A DNA stretch of 64,000 nt from Pelagerythrobacter aerophilus (GCF_003581645.1 NZ_QXFK01000019.1:738747-802746), one strand, 5' to 3'; counted from the stretch's first letter, positions 42,610 through 52,072 are shown. The notes: generated by a model from the letters alone, not told the origin. Numbers and translations are program-made.

Positions 42610-43817
42610 ACACCGCTTTCGCCCCTTGGCCCAGTTTTACCGAGGAGGAAGTGAACGCGGTCTCCGCGGTCTTGCGCTCCAACCGCGTCAACTATTGGAC
42701 GGGTGAGGAATGCCGTCAGTTCGAACGCGAGTTCGCCGAATGGTCGGAATGCACGCATGCCATCGCGCTGGCTAACGGGACGGTCGCGCTCGACCTCGCG
42801 CTGCACGGATTGGGCATCGGCGCAGCGAACGGCGGTTCGCCCACCGATGAGGTCATCGTTACCCCGCGGACTTTCCTCGCTTCCGTCAGTTGCGTCGTCA
42901 ACGCAGGCGCCGTTCCGGTGTTTGCCGACGTCGAGCGCGACAGCGGGAATATCTCCGCGGCGACGATCGCACCTCATCTGACCGACCGCACCCGTGCGAT
43001 CATCGTCGTCCATCTCGCCGGCTGGCCGGCAGATATGGATCCGATCATGGCGCTTGCCGAAACGCGGGGCATCAAGGTGATCGAGGACTGCGCGCAAGCG
43101 CACGGCGCACGTTACAAGGGGCGCAGCGTCGGATCGATTGGCCACGTCGGCGCGTGGTCCTTCTGTCAGGACAAGATCATGACGACAGGGGGCGAGGGCG
43201 GCATGGTCACGACCAATGATCGCGATCTCTGGTCCCGCATGTGGTCGTTCAAGGACCACGGGAAGAGCTGGGAAGCGGTATACGAACGTTCGCACCCGCC
43301 AGGTTTTCGCTGGGTGCACGAGAGCTTCGGCACGAACTGGCGGATGATCGAGGTTCAGGGGGCGATCGGCCGTATTCAGCTCCGGAGAATGGCCGACTGG
43401 ACGGCCGCCAGAACGCGGAACGCCAATATCCTGCATCAGGCGCTTGGGCCTCATTCCGGCCCGGAGGGCATTGTCCGCACCCCGGTGATCGGCGACCGCG
43501 ATACCGTCCACGCGCAATACAAGTTCTATGCCTATGTCCAGCCGGAGCGGCTCGCGCCTGGCTGGGACAGGGACCGGATCGTTGCGGAGATCGTGGCGGG
43601 CGGCGTGCCGTGCTTCCAGGGCAGCTGCTCCGAAGTCTATCTTGAGAAAGCCTTCGAAGGCACCGATCTGCGGCCACCCGAGCGGCTCCCGGTCGCTCGC
43701 GAGCTGGGAGAGACGAGCATCATGTGGCTGGTCCATCCGACCTTGACGGAAGACGAGATCCGCAAGACGGCCGAGGTCAGCGCTGCGGTCCTAGAGCGCG
43801 CCACCCGACACGCATAG
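42603..43817 (+). CDS. pglE: PLP-dependent sugar aminotransferase (DegT/DnrJ/EryC1 family, PglE-like)
   Basis: 404 residues. Fold type I aminotransferase with ALANGTVALDLALHGLGIG, EDCAQAHGARYKG and the catalytic lysine near 191 in GAWSFCQDKIMTTGGEGGM. Transfers an amino group to the 4-keto sugar made by the PglF-like dehydratase. It overlaps the acetyltransferase gene by 7 bp. The family usually spans about 370-400 residues. Last gene of the assembly operon. Confidence 0.9.
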   Translation: MLNTAFAPWPSFTEEEVNAVSAVLRSNRVNYWTGEECRQFEREFAEWSECTHAIALANGTVALDLALHGLGIGAANGGSPTDEVIVTPRTFLASVSCVVNAGAVPVFADVERDSGNISAATIAPHLTDRTRAIIVVHLAGWPADMDPIMALAETRGIKVIEDCAQAHGARYKGRSVGSIGHVGAWSFCQDKIMTTGGEGGMVTTNDRDLWSRMWSFKDHGKSWEAVYERSHPPGFRWVHESFGTNWRMIEVQGAIGRIQLRRMADWTAARTRNANILHQALGPHSGPEGIVRTPVIGDRDTVHAQYKFYAYVQPERLAPGWDRDRIVAEIVAGGVPCFQGSCSEVYLEKAFEGTDLRPPERLPVARELGETSIMWLVHPTLTEDEIRKTAEVSAAVLERATRHA

Positions 43818-43826
43818 CGGCCGCGC

Positions 43827-43850
43827 ACCGCCGCCTGCGACAGCGGCGGT
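43827..43850 (+). terminator. Perfect 8-bp hairpin at the end of the polysaccharide operon
   Basis: ACCGCCGC / GCGGCGGT with an 8-nt loop, 10 bp after the aminotransferase stop and 2 bp before the next ATG. No T-run follows, so it may be an attenuator or occlude the downstream start rather than be a simple terminator. Confidence 0.45.
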
Positions 43851-43852
43851 AC

Positions 43853-44347
43853 ATGGACGAAATACCCCGCATTGTCGTACCGCCATTGCCACCCCACCAG
43901 CTGCACCCTATGTCGCCGCCGATGGAAATCGGCTCGTTCTTCATGGCGTTGGCAGCGCAGGCCGATCCGTGGATCGTTCGCATTGCGGCCGAGTGGATCG
44001 GGTGGAAGTTCTGGCTCTCGGACTGGACCGGCATCAGCCACTCGATTCTGCATGCCTATTTCGGGCTGCTGCTGCAGGTCCTCGCGGCGGCGTTCATGCG
44101 CCGGGGGCTGGCGAGTGCCTGGCCCTGGCTGTTCGTGTTCGCCCTCGAGATCGGCAACGAGCTGCTCGATTGGTCGCGGGCGCTGACCTATGGAACGGCG
44201 CGCGAAGGATTGGTGTACGAGACGATCTCGGATATCCTGTTCACCATGGTGCTGCCGACCGTCCTGCTCATCCTCGCGCGCAGCTTTCCGCGGCTCGGCC
44301 TCGGCGAGCGGACCGTGCCGGTCGCCGAGGCTTGCGAGAGCGACTGA
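43853..44347 (+). CDS. Hypothetical membrane protein
   Basis: 164 residues with three to four predicted membrane segments (for example SILHAYFGLLLQVLAAAFM and ISDILFTMVLPTVLLILA). Contains ELLDWSRALTYGTAREGLVYETISDILF, vaguely like VanZ-type or small integral proteins, but I do not assign a family. The ATG at 43853 is two bases after a strong hairpin; an alternative ATG is at 43910. Convergent with fabI. Confidence 0.7.
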   Translation: MDEIPRIVVPPLPPHQLHPMSPPMEIGSFFMALAAQADPWIVRIAAEWIGWKFWLSDWTGISHSILHAYFGLLLQVLAAAFMRRGLASAWPWLFVFALEIGNELLDWSRALTYGTAREGLVYETISDILFTMVLPTVLLILARSFPRLGLGERTVPVAEACESD

Positions 44348-44351
44348 AGCC

Positions 44352-45158
44352 CTACCGGTCCAGCGCGATATCCGGCGCGTCTTCCTGTTTCATGCCGACC
44401 ACGTGGTAGCCCGCGTCGACGTGGTGCGTCTCGCCGGTGACGCCTGAGGAGAGGTCGGACAGGAAATAGAGTCCCGATCCACCGACGTCCTCGATCGTGA
44501 CGTTGCGGCGGAGGGGCGAATTGAGCTCGTTCCACTTCAGGATGTAGCGGAAGTCGCCGATCCCGCTTGCGGCGAGGGTCTTGATCGGGCCGGCACTGAT
44601 CGCGTTCACGCGGATATTGTCGGGGCCGAGGTCGTTGGCGAGGTACTGCACGCTGGTCTCGAGCGCGGCCTTGGCGACGCCCATGACGTTGTAGTGCGGG
44701 ATGACCTTCTCCGCGCCGTAATAGGTCAGCGTCAGGATGCTGCCGCCATTCGGCATCATCTGCGCGGCCCGCTTGGCCACCGCGACCAGGCTGTAGGCGG
44801 AAATGTTCATCGTCATCAGGAAGTTGTCGAGACTGGTGTCGACATATTTCCCGCGCAGTTCGTTCTTGTCGGAAAAGCCGATCGCGTGGACCACGAAGTC
44901 GATCGTTTCCCAGCGGCTCTTCAGCGTCTCGAACGCCGCGTCGAGCGCGTCCATCTCCGACACGTCGCATTCGAAGGTGAAATCCGACCCAAGCTGCTCG
45001 GCGAGCGGCTTCACGCGCTTCGCCAGCGCCTCGCCCTGATACGTGAACGCCAGTTCCGCGCCGTGTTCGCGCAGCTTCTGCGCGATGCCCCAGGCCAGCG
45101 ACTTGTCGTTGGCGAGACCCATGATCAGCCCGCGCTTGCCAGCCATCAACCCGCTCAT
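44352..45158 (-). CDS. fabI: Enoyl-[acyl-carrier-protein] reductase [NADH] FabI
   Basis: 268 residues. Last reductive step of fatty-acid elongation. SDR variant with GLANDKSLAWGIA, the FabI active-site spacing YNVMGVAK (Tyr-x6-Lys), and SAGPIKTLAASGIGDF. Length is standard. Its start lies 4 bp inside the end of the upstream YihY-type gene (ATGA), so it is translationally coupled. Confidence 0.96.
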   Translation of the reverse strand: MSGLMAGKRGLIMGLANDKSLAWGIAQKLREHGAELAFTYQGEALAKRVKPLAEQLGSDFTFECDVSEMDALDAAFETLKSRWETIDFVVHAIGFSDKNELRGKYVDTSLDNFLMTMNISAYSLVAVAKRAAQMMPNGGSILTLTYYGAEKVIPHYNVMGVAKAALETSVQYLANDLGPDNIRVNAISAGPIKTLAASGIGDFRYILKWNELNSPLRRNVTIEDVGGSGLYFLSDLSSGVTGETHHVDAGYHVVGMKQEDAPDIALDR

Positions 45159-46216
45159 CTCGTTTCCTCTTTCTGCTCTTCTGCCAAGGCGCGTGCTTTC
45201 TCCACCGCCGCGCGGCGCGCCGCCGCCCGTCTACGATTGTCGGCCTGGCCGATCCGGTTCTCCTCTTCCTCGGGAGTCTCGGCCATGGCGGCGTTGAGTT
45301 CGGCGCCGATAACCATCCCTAGGCCGACGAGATAGAAAAAGAAAAGCGCGATCATGATGCCGGCCAGACTGCCGTAGGTCAGATCGTAGCTGAAGAAGCT
45401 GCGGATCGCCGGCGGTAGCGCCACCGTTACCGCCACCCACCAGATCGTCGTCGCGAGCGCGCCCGGCCACTTGGGATAGCGCCGATCTCGGTAGGCACTG
45501 GGAGCGAGTGTCAGGAACAGCAGATAGAGCGATCCGAACAAGCCGAAAGCGGGGATAAGGCGCGAGAGCTGCAACTGCGAGATCACGTGCGAAAGCCACG
45601 GGAGATAGGCGTCGATCACTTCCTGCGCCGCGCCGATCACCACTTGCGCGATCAGCGAGAGCATCAGCAGGACCACCGCGGCCACGATCACCCCGGCGGA
45701 GAGCAGGCGGTATTTCCAGAACGCCTCGGTCGCCGCCGTGCCGTAGGCCCGGCGCAGGATATCGCGGATCGTCTCGATCAGGCTCGATACGGTCCACAGC
45801 GCGACCAGCCCGCCGGCCCACAGCAGTAAGCCGCTGCGCGCCTCGACGACGTTGCGCGCGACCGGCTCGATCACGTTGCCGACGATCGGCGGCAGGGCAT
45901 AGAGCACCGCCTCGATCGTCGCCGCGCGTTCGCTTTCCTCGCCGACGAACGAGAAGATCGCCGCGCCGAGGATGAAGAAGGGGAAGATCGCCAGCATCGC
46001 CATGTAGGCGAGGTTGCCGGCGTGGATGAAACCGTCGTTGTAGGTGCCGACGAGCACGCGCTTGGCGACCTCGAACGCTCGCGTACCGGGGCCGACGTGC
46101 TGGGCCACGCGCTCGCGCAGGCCGAGACTGGCCTCTATCGCTTCCTTGCGCCGTTCCTCGGGCGAGAGCGTGTGGACCACGCGTTCCTCAGGCTGGGGAA
46201 GGTCTTTCTCGCTCAT
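45155..46216 (-). CDS. YihY/BrkB family inner-membrane protein
   Basis: 353 residues, six membrane helices (about 60-300). Contains the family features HAGNLAYMAMLAIFPFFILGAAIFSF and the repeated alanine-rich transmembrane blocks ending in GYxxLAGIMIALFFFYLVGLGMVIGAELNA. Function unknown despite old names (RNase BN, BrkB). The C-terminus is a charged tail with EEENRIGQADNRRRAAARR. Confidence 0.9.
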   Translation of the reverse strand: MSEKDLPQPEERVVHTLSPEERRKEAIEASLGLRERVAQHVGPGTRAFEVAKRVLVGTYNDGFIHAGNLAYMAMLAIFPFFILGAAIFSFVGEESERAATIEAVLYALPPIVGNVIEPVARNVVEARSGLLLWAGGLVALWTVSSLIETIRDILRRAYGTAATEAFWKYRLLSAGVIVAAVVLLMLSLIAQVVIGAAQEVIDAYLPWLSHVISQLQLSRLIPAFGLFGSLYLLFLTLAPSAYRDRRYPKWPGALATTIWWVAVTVALPPAIRSFFSYDLTYGSLAGIMIALFFFYLVGLGMVIGAELNAAMAETPEEEENRIGQADNRRRAAARRAAVEKARALAEEQKEETR

Positions 46217-46244
46217 CGGCCCGTTCGGTTGGCGGGGGCCCGGG

Positions 46245-47210
46245 TCAGGTTCCCAGGTCGGCGCGCGGGTTGCCGCCGTCCTGCCAGCCTTCCAGCCGTT
46301 TGGCCAGTTCCGAAACGTCCGCCGGCAGCGCGATCTCGAGCTGCACCAGCTGATCGCCCCGCTGGCCGGACTTGGCCGAAAAACCCTTGCCCTTGAGGCG
46401 CATCGTGGTCCCGCCGCTGGTGCCGGGCTTGATCGTCAGCATGACCGGGCCGTCGACCGTGGGGCAGCGGACCTTGGCGCCGTTCACCGCTTCGTCGAGC
46501 GTGATCGGCAGGTCCATGCGCACGTCGTCGCCGTCGCGGCGGAAGAACTTGTGGCGATCGATCGAAATCGTGACGATCCCATCGCCGGCGCCGCCGGGGC
46601 CCTGGTCGCCCTTGCCCTTGAGGCGCATCTGCGTGCCGTCCTCGACCCCGGCGGGCAGCTTGAGGTCGATCGTCTTGCCGTCGGCCAGGGTGATGCGCTG
46701 ATCCTTGCGGACCGCGGCGTCGACGAAAGGCACGCGCAGGCGATAGGCGATGTCACCGCCCTTGCGGGGCGGGGGCGGGCGGCGCTGCTGGCCGAAACCG
46801 CCGCCCATGCCGCCGGCCGTGCGCCGCGCGCCGCCCATGCCGCCGCCGAACAGCCCTTCGAAGATGTCGCCCAGGTCGACGCCCTCGTCGGCAAACCCCT
46901 GGAAATCCTCCGCGCGGAAACCGCGCTGGCCGCGGCCCGCACCACCGGCGAATCCGCCACCGCCCATGCCGGCGAAGGGATTGGCCGGGTTGCCGTCCGC
47001 ATCGATCTCGCCGCGGTCGAAACGGGCGCGCTTGTCCTTGTCGCTGAGCAGATCGTAGGCCTGCGTCACTTGCGAGAAGCGTTCGGCGGCCTTCGGATTG
47101 TCCTTGTTGCGATCCGGATGCAGCTCCTTGGCGAGCTTGCGGTAGGCGCTCTTGATGTCCTTCTCGGTCGCACTGCGCGAAACACCGAGCGTTGTGTAGG
47201 GATCGGCCAT
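46245..47210 (-). CDS. DnaJ-type co-chaperone (J domain with C-terminal substrate domains)
   Basis: 321 residues. J domain (1-68) with HPD in KELHPDRNKDNP, a Gly/Phe-rich linker (about 75-150, many GG repeats), then two C-terminal beta domains (about 160-310). The cysteine-rich zinc finger of true DnaJ is absent, so it is CbpA-like (class B). Stimulates DnaK ATPase. Divergent from pdxH. Confidence 0.93.
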   Translation of the reverse strand: MADPYTTLGVSRSATEKDIKSAYRKLAKELHPDRNKDNPKAAERFSQVTQAYDLLSDKDKRARFDRGEIDADGNPANPFAGMGGGGFAGGAGRGQRGFRAEDFQGFADEGVDLGDIFEGLFGGGMGGARRTAGGMGGGFGQQRRPPPPRKGGDIAYRLRVPFVDAAVRKDQRITLADGKTIDLKLPAGVEDGTQMRLKGKGDQGPGGAGDGIVTISIDRHKFFRRDGDDVRMDLPITLDEAVNGAKVRCPTVDGPVMLTIKPGTSGGTTMRLKGKGFSAKSGQRGDQLVQLEIALPADVSELAKRLEGWQDGGNPRADLGT

Positions 47211-47352
47211 GGCGTGTTAGCTAGGTGCAACAGTCTCGCCGCGCAAGCGGCGTGGCGGTGGGCAGAGGCTTTCCTCCACGCATCCCGCGCGATAGGGCTG
47301 AGCAATATCCGGCGGGGCTGCGGTCCGGCCGCTTGGTTGTAAGGTCACGGCC

Positions 47353-48027
47353 ATGTGCGACTTTCCCGCCGGGAGGCGGCGAAGCGTGTCGCATGTGTCA
47401 ACACTTAGTCAGGAATGCCCGGTGGAAGCTGAACAAACTGCCCTCCCCGACAGCGATCCGCTGGCCCTGTTCGACGCATGGCTGGCCGAGGCGCGGGAGA
47501 CGGAGCCGAACGATGCCAATGCCATGGCGCTCGCCACCGCCACGCCGGACGGCGCGCCCTCGGTCCGCATGGTCCTGCTCAAGGGGCACGGGGCGGGCGG
47601 CTTCACCTTCTTCACCAACGCCCGGAGCCGCAAGGGCCAGGAAATCCGCGCCAATGCCCAGGCTGCGCTGCTGTTCCACTGGAAGAGCCTGCGGCGCCAG
47701 ATCCGCATCGAGGGTCCCCTGATGGAGGTCAGTGCGGCCGAGGCCGACGCCTATTTCCGTTCGCGTCCGTTCGTCAGCCAGCTCGGCTCGGCCGCGAGCG
47801 ACCAGTCGCGCCCGCTCGACAGCCGCGCGACTTACGTAGCCCGGGTCGAGGCGCTGGAGGACGCGTGCAAGGCTTCGGGCGAAGTGCCGCGGCCGCCGCA
47901 CTGGACGGGGTTCACCCTGCGGCCGCAGCGGATCGAGTTCTGGCTCGACCGCCCCAATCGCCTTCACGACCGGCGCCTCTTCACCCGCGAGGGCGAGGGC
48001 TGGTCGAGCACGCTGCTCTACCCGTGA
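47353..48027 (+). CDS. pdxH: Pyridoxamine 5'-phosphate oxidase PdxH
   Basis: 224 residues. FMN enzyme oxidising PNP/PMP to pyridoxal 5'-phosphate. Seen: [26 protein letters not shown] (FMN binding), [33 protein letters not shown] and the ending [22 protein letters not shown]. The N-terminal 30 residues are variable; GTG 47386 is an alternative start. Overlaps the next gene (GTGA). Confidence 0.95.
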   Translation: MCDFPAGRRRSVSHVSTLSQECPVEAEQTALPDSDPLALFDAWLAEARETEPNDANAMALATATPDGAPSVRMVLLKGHGAGGFTFFTNARSRKGQEIRANAQAALLFHWKSLRRQIRIEGPLMEVSAAEADAYFRSRPFVSQLGSAASDQSRPLDSRATYVARVEALEDACKASGEVPRPPHWTGFTLRPQRIEFWLDRPNRLHDRRLFTREGEGWSSTLLYP

Positions 48028-48977
48028 CCGCGCAGGCCGCCCCCGCCGATCGCGCCGCGCTGACCCGCAGCGCCGCCTATGCCTCGATCGCGACGGCGCT
48101 GTTCCTGGCCGTGCTCAAGGGCTGGGCGACCTGGCGCACCGGATCGAGCGCGATGCTCGGCAGCCTCGCGGACACCGCGCTCGACCTCGTCGCCAGCCTC
48201 GCCACGCTCGCCGGCGTGTGGATCGCGGCGCAGCCGGCGGACGAGGAGCACCGCTTCGGCCACGGCAAGGCCGAGGCGCTGGCGGCGGTGTTCCAGGTCA
48301 TGCTGATCGCGCTCTCCGCCTCGGGCATCGCGTTCCGGGCGATCTCGCACCTGATCGAAGGCGGCGAGACCACTGCGGCGGAGGAGGGGATCGCGGTCTC
48401 GCTGCTGGCGATCCTCGCGACCTTCGCCCTGCTCGCCTGGCAGCGCCACGTGATCCGCCGCACGGGCAGCCTCGCGGTCCGGACCGACAACGTCCACTAC
48501 CAGTCCGACCTGCTGCTCAACCTCGCGGTCATCGCCGCGCTCGTGCTCGACCAGTATCTCGGCTTCTCGCGCGCGGACCCGCTGTTCGGCCTCGCGATCG
48601 CGGCCTGGCTGCTGTGGGGCGCCTGGCGCGCGGCGAGCGAGGCGATCGACCAGATCATGGACCGCGAATGGCCGGAGGATAAGCGCCAGCGCTTCGTCGA
48701 ACGCGCCGCCCGCCACCCGGAGCTGACCAACCTCCACGATCTTCGCACGCGCACGAGCGGCACGCGCGACTTTGTTCAATTTCACGTCGACCTCCCCGGC
48801 ACCATGACCGTCGCCCAGGCGCACGAAATCATTGAACGGGTCGAAGCCGATCTCTGCAGTCATTTTCCCGAGATGGAGCTACTGATCCACATCGACCCGC
48901 AGGGCCATGTCGACGAACCGGACAACCCGCTCGCGGAGACCGACGAGTTCGAGAAGCTGGAGAAGGACGCGCCATGA
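48024..48977 (+). CDS. Cation diffusion facilitator family metal transporter
   Basis: 317 residues. Six membrane helices with metal-binding [10 protein letters not shown] and [16 protein letters not shown] (helix 2) and [12 protein letters not shown] (helix 5), then a cytoplasmic ferredoxin-like domain with [22 protein letters not shown]. Exports Zn2+/Fe2+ (FieF type) by proton exchange. GTG start at 48024 overlaps pdxH. The C-terminus overlaps the next start by 4 bp. Confidence 0.93.
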   Translation: MTAQAAPADRAALTRSAAYASIATALFLAVLKGWATWRTGSSAMLGSLADTALDLVASLATLAGVWIAAQPADEEHRFGHGKAEALAAVFQVMLIALSASGIAFRAISHLIEGGETTAAEEGIAVSLLAILATFALLAWQRHVIRRTGSLAVRTDNVHYQSDLLLNLAVIAALVLDQYLGFSRADPLFGLAIAAWLLWGAWRAASEAIDQIMDREWPEDKRQRFVERAARHPELTNLHDLRTRTSGTRDFVQFHVDLPGTMTVAQAHEIIERVEADLCSHFPEMELLIHIDPQGHVDEPDNPLAETDEFEKLEKDAP

Positions 48978-49768
48978 AGCTGCCCTACTGGCATGTCGAT
49001 GCCTTTGCCGACCGGCCTTTCGCCGGCAACCAGGCCGCGGTCATGCCGCTGGGCGAATGGCTGCCCGACGATGTGTTGCAGGCGATCGGGGAGGAGAACA
49101 ACTTCGCCGAGACGGCCTTCGTCGTGCCCGATGAAACCGGCGCGGCGGATTGGGAGCTGCGCTGGTTCACCCCGGCCTGCGAAATCCGCCTCTGCGGCCA
49201 TGCGACGCTCGCCAGCGGCCACGTGCTGCTCGGCCGCGACGGCGGGGAGCGAGTGACGTTCCGCACCCGGAAGGCGGGCGTGCTGGAAGTGCGGCGAAGC
49301 GAAGCGGGCTACGAGCTTGCGCTGCCCGCGATCCCCACCGAGCGCTCCGACCGGCCCGAGGCCGTCACGCTGCTCGGCGCGCAGCCGCTCGAGATCTGGC
49401 GTAATCCTGACCGTTACGGGATCTATCTGTTTGGCAGCGAGGACGAGGTTCGCGCGCTGGCGCCCGACCTCCGCGGCCTCGGCGCGCTCGGCGATGACCA
49501 GTTCATCTGCACCGCGCCGGGCCGCGACGTCGATGTGGTGAGCCGCGTCTTCGTGCCCGGCGGCGGGGTCGACGAGGACAGCGTCACCGGCTCCGCCCAC
49601 GCGGCACTCACGCCGTTCTGGGCGGCCCGGCTGGGGCGGGAAAGCTTCACCGCCCACCAGGCTTCCCGCCGCGGCGGCGACCTCACTTGCCGCTTCGAAG
49701 GCGATCGCGCCTGGCTCGGCGGCCCGTGCGTGACGGTGGTGGAGGGGACGTTTTACCTGCCCGAGTGA
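48974..49768 (+). CDS. PhzF-family epimerase/isomerase
   Basis: 264 residues. Two-domain diaminopimelate-epimerase fold with VDAFADRPFAGNQAAVMPL, the catalytic-glutamate region NNFAETAFVV and the second-half loop GVDEDSVTGSAHAALTPFW. Cytoplasmic; substrate unknown. Nothing here suggests phenazine synthesis. ATGA overlap with the transporter upstream. Confidence 0.92.
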   Translation: MKLPYWHVDAFADRPFAGNQAAVMPLGEWLPDDVLQAIGEENNFAETAFVVPDETGAADWELRWFTPACEIRLCGHATLASGHVLLGRDGGERVTFRTRKAGVLEVRRSEAGYELALPAIPTERSDRPEAVTLLGAQPLEIWRNPDRYGIYLFGSEDEVRALAPDLRGLGALGDDQFICTAPGRDVDVVSRVFVPGGGVDEDSVTGSAHAALTPFWAARLGRESFTAHQASRRGGDLTCRFEGDRAWLGGPCVTVVEGTFYLPE

Positions 49769-49781
49769 GAGTCGCGCGGGC

Positions 49782-50918
49782 TCAAGTCGCCGGATAGAGC
49801 TCCACAATATCGGCGAGCTCCTGCAGCATCGCCTTGCGCTCCTCGGCATCCGAATGACCGAGGCGGACCACGGTCAGCTTCTGCTCGGGCGAAACGAGGA
49901 TGTACTGGCCCATGTGGCCGATCGCCGCGAACATCGTCGCAGGCGCGCGGTCGGGGAACAGCGGGTGGCTCTTGCTCCCGCTCTCGTCGTCCAGCGGTCG
50001 GTTGAGCCAGGTCTGCATGCCGTAGTGTGGGCTGCGCGGGCTTGGCGTGGTCATCAGCTCGATCCACTTGCGCGGGACGAGCTGGATGCCGCGGTAGGAG
50101 CCCTTGTTGCGCAGGAAATCGCCGAACCGCGCCCAGTCGCGCGCATTGCCGTGGATCAGGCTGCCGCCGATCAACGTGCCGCTGGCATCGAACTCCGGCA
50201 CCATCGAATCCATCGCCAGAGGGACGAACAGCCGCGTCTCGAGATAGTCCGCGACGGCGCGCCGCCGTGCCTCCGGATCGTCACTGCGGGAAAGCACGCG
50301 CGCGGCGATGTCGGCCAGGATCACGCTGGTGGCGGAGGAGTACTCGAACTCCCGCCCCGGCTCGGCTTCGAGCGGCTGACTCTCGGCCCAGTCGGCCATG
50401 TCGTCACGCCCGTCGAGGAACAGCATCCGCACTTCGGATGATTCGTATGGCGGATCGCCCCCTTCGGTATGGCGCAGCCCGCTGCGCATCTGGAGAAGCT
50501 GGCGCAGGGTGATCTCTCCGCGCGGGTCGCCCGGGCGCTGCCAGCGGGGTACCGGCGGCGAGTCGTCGAGCGCCAGCCGCCCGTCGGCCACCAGCATGCC
50601 GATCATCACCGCCGTCACCGTCTTGGCCATCGACCAGCTGACGAAGCGCGTATCCTTGTCATAGCCCGGCGCGTAACGCTCGGCCGCGATCTCGCCGCCG
50701 TGCATCACGATCAGCGCGCGGGTCTCGCCAAGCCCTTCCTTTGCGAACAGGTCGTCCACCCGGCGCGCAAGCTGCTCGGTCGGGGCGCCCGGATTCTCGC
50801 TCACCGCCGCCAACGCTTTCTCGGTCAGCGGCTCCGGCACGGGCGCAGCGTCGCTGCACGAGAGCAGGGCTGGCAGCGAAGCGAGGCAGACGATAAGGGG
50901 GGCGGGCCGCAGGCGCAT
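49782..50918 (-). CDS. Serine hydrolase of the beta-lactamase/class C esterase family (lipoprotein)
   Basis: 378 residues. Signal peptide with lipobox-like LPALLSCSD, then the beta-lactamase fold: SxxK in VSWSMAKTV near 94, the second motif EYSSATSV near 193, and the C-terminal HMGQYILVSPE strand. Probably an envelope esterase or D-amino peptidase rather than a true beta-lactamase. ATG at 50918 chosen to give the signal peptide; the frame is open to 50960. Confidence 0.88.
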   Translation of the reverse strand: MRLRPAPLIVCLASLPALLSCSDAAPVPEPLTEKALAAVSENPGAPTEQLARRVDDLFAKEGLGETRALIVMHGGEIAAERYAPGYDKDTRFVSWSMAKTVTAVMIGMLVADGRLALDDSPPVPRWQRPGDPRGEITLRQLLQMRSGLRHTEGGDPPYESSEVRMLFLDGRDDMADWAESQPLEAEPGREFEYSSATSVILADIAARVLSRSDDPEARRRAVADYLETRLFVPLAMDSMVPEFDASGTLIGGSLIHGNARDWARFGDFLRNKGSYRGIQLVPRKWIELMTTPSPRSPHYGMQTWLNRPLDDESGSKSHPLFPDRAPATMFAAIGHMGQYILVSPEQKLTVVRLGHSDAEERKAMLQELADIVELYPAT

Positions 50919-50938
50919 GCGGCGTTCCCTCGCGCAGC

Positions 50939-51304
50939 ATGGCAGGCTTGGCAATGGCAAAATCCTCCTCCCGCAAAGGCCAACTGCGCCGCCGGCGCTG
51001 GCCGCTGGTGCTGGGGATCGTGGTGCTGATCGCAGCGGGTTTCGCGTGGTACTTCCGCGCGCCGATCACCGGATACTCGCAGACCGCGGCAGCCTATTCC
51101 GCACGCGTCGCATGCTCGTGCCGCTACCTCGGCGGGCGCAGCCTCGAAGACTGCGGGAAGGACAAGCTCGCCGGGATGGAACTCGTCATCCTGAGCGAGG
51201 ATGCCGAGACAAAGAGCGTCACCGCCCGCTTCCCCCTCCTCGCCAACGAAACCGCCACCTTGCGCGACGGCTACGGCTGTGTGTTGGAGCCGTGGGAGGG
51301 TTGA
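50939..51304 (+). CDS. Membrane-anchored hypothetical protein
   Basis: 121 residues: basic N-terminus, one membrane helix (about 22-42, WPLVLGIVVLIAAGFAWYF), then a short periplasmic domain with four cysteines (VACSCRYLGGRSLEDCG and YGCVLEPW). Found in the vicinity of serine-hydrolase genes in related bacteria as far as I recall; function unknown. ATG at 50939 or 50954. Divergent from the hydrolase gene with about 20 bp between. Confidence 0.72.
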   Translation: MAGLAMAKSSSRKGQLRRRRWPLVLGIVVLIAAGFAWYFRAPITGYSQTAAAYSARVACSCRYLGGRSLEDCGKDKLAGMELVILSEDAETKSVTARFPLLANETATLRDGYGCVLEPWEG

Positions 51305-51464
51305 GACCGCACACCGGAAAGCATGGTGTTTGTTGCGCGAACTCGCGCGTGCGCGGCCTAGGGGCCGGTCAAGTAGAGACGGTAATCTCAGCGGGCAGGG
51401 TTTGCGGAGATCATGGCCGCCGACCCGAACTCTCGTCGTCGCACGTACAACTGCATGAAAATGC

Positions 51465-51806
51465 CTAAACGAGATCGTCCACTGCAACGTTAAGCGCTTC
51501 GGCAAGCCGCTTCACGGTACTGATGGATCCCTGCTTCCGGCCCACCTCGATATCAGCAATCTGCACGCGGTTTACGTTCGACGCATCGGAAAGTTGCTGC
51601 TGCGTGAGGCCGCGCAGCTCGCGGTACACACGCACTGGGCTTTCGCCAGAAAGGAGGCGCGCGGCCGCTTCGGCAGGGATCAACTCATCCTCGCCGGCCT
51701 CCAGACGCGCCATGGCCCGGTCATAAGCGCGCAGATCCTCAAGTTCGTTCACTGCCTCCGTCAGGCGGTCGTATTCGGCGCGGTCAATGGTCACGGTATC
51801 CATCAT
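51465..51806 (-). CDS. XRE-family antitoxin of a RelE/ParE system
   Basis: 113 residues. The N-terminal half has a dimerisation-type helix (DRLTEAVNELEDLRAYDRAMARLEAGEDELIP); the C-terminal half is a Cro/CI helix-turn-helix, RELRGLTQQQLSDASNVNRVQIADIEVGRKQGS. It follows the toxin gene after 7 bp, the HigBA-like order. It should neutralise the toxin and repress the operon. Confidence 0.88.
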   Translation of the reverse strand: MMDTVTIDRAEYDRLTEAVNELEDLRAYDRAMARLEAGEDELIPAEAAARLLSGESPVRVYRELRGLTQQQLSDASNVNRVQIADIEVGRKQGSISTVKRLAEALNVAVDDLV

Positions 51807-51813
51807 CTAGCTC

Positions 51814-52071
51814 CTATCCGTATACGCTTCCGCGCGGGCCAATCTCGAGAACCGCAAGAACGGTCCCATCGTCATTCATGATCACGCGCCAGCTATTAAC
51901 TCGCAAACGAAGGCCCGTTCGGCCCTTAAGTTCGGTCACATTGTTCGCGAGTGACGCGGGATCGGCAGCATATTGCTCCACTTTGGATACGATCAGCCTA
52001 GCGGTGTTGGCGGGCATCTTCCGAAGGATCTTGAGGGCCGCGCGCGTGTAAGTGATCTGTCTCACTTTCAT
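51814..52071 (-). CDS. RelE/ParE-family toxin
   Basis: 85 residues, the usual RelE fold length. Features ITYTRAALKILRKMPANTARLIVSKVEQYAAD and the C-terminal core TGLRLRVNSWRVIMNDDGTVLAVLEIGPRGSVYG, with the expected arginine residues of an mRNA-cleaving toxin. First gene of the pair; the antitoxin is downstream. Confidence 0.9.
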   Translation of the reverse strand: MKVRQITYTRAALKILRKMPANTARLIVSKVEQYAADPASLANNVTELKGRTGLRLRVNSWRVIMNDDGTVLAVLEIGPRGSVYG

Positions 52072-52072
52072 T

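Noticed and set aside
48974..49768. Phenazine biosynthesis
   Set aside because: PhzF-like fold only; no other phenazine genes in the window.
49782..50918. Beta-lactamase (antibiotic resistance) call
   Set aside because: SxxK is present but the rest resembles generic class C serine hydrolases/esterases; no evidence for lactam hydrolysis.
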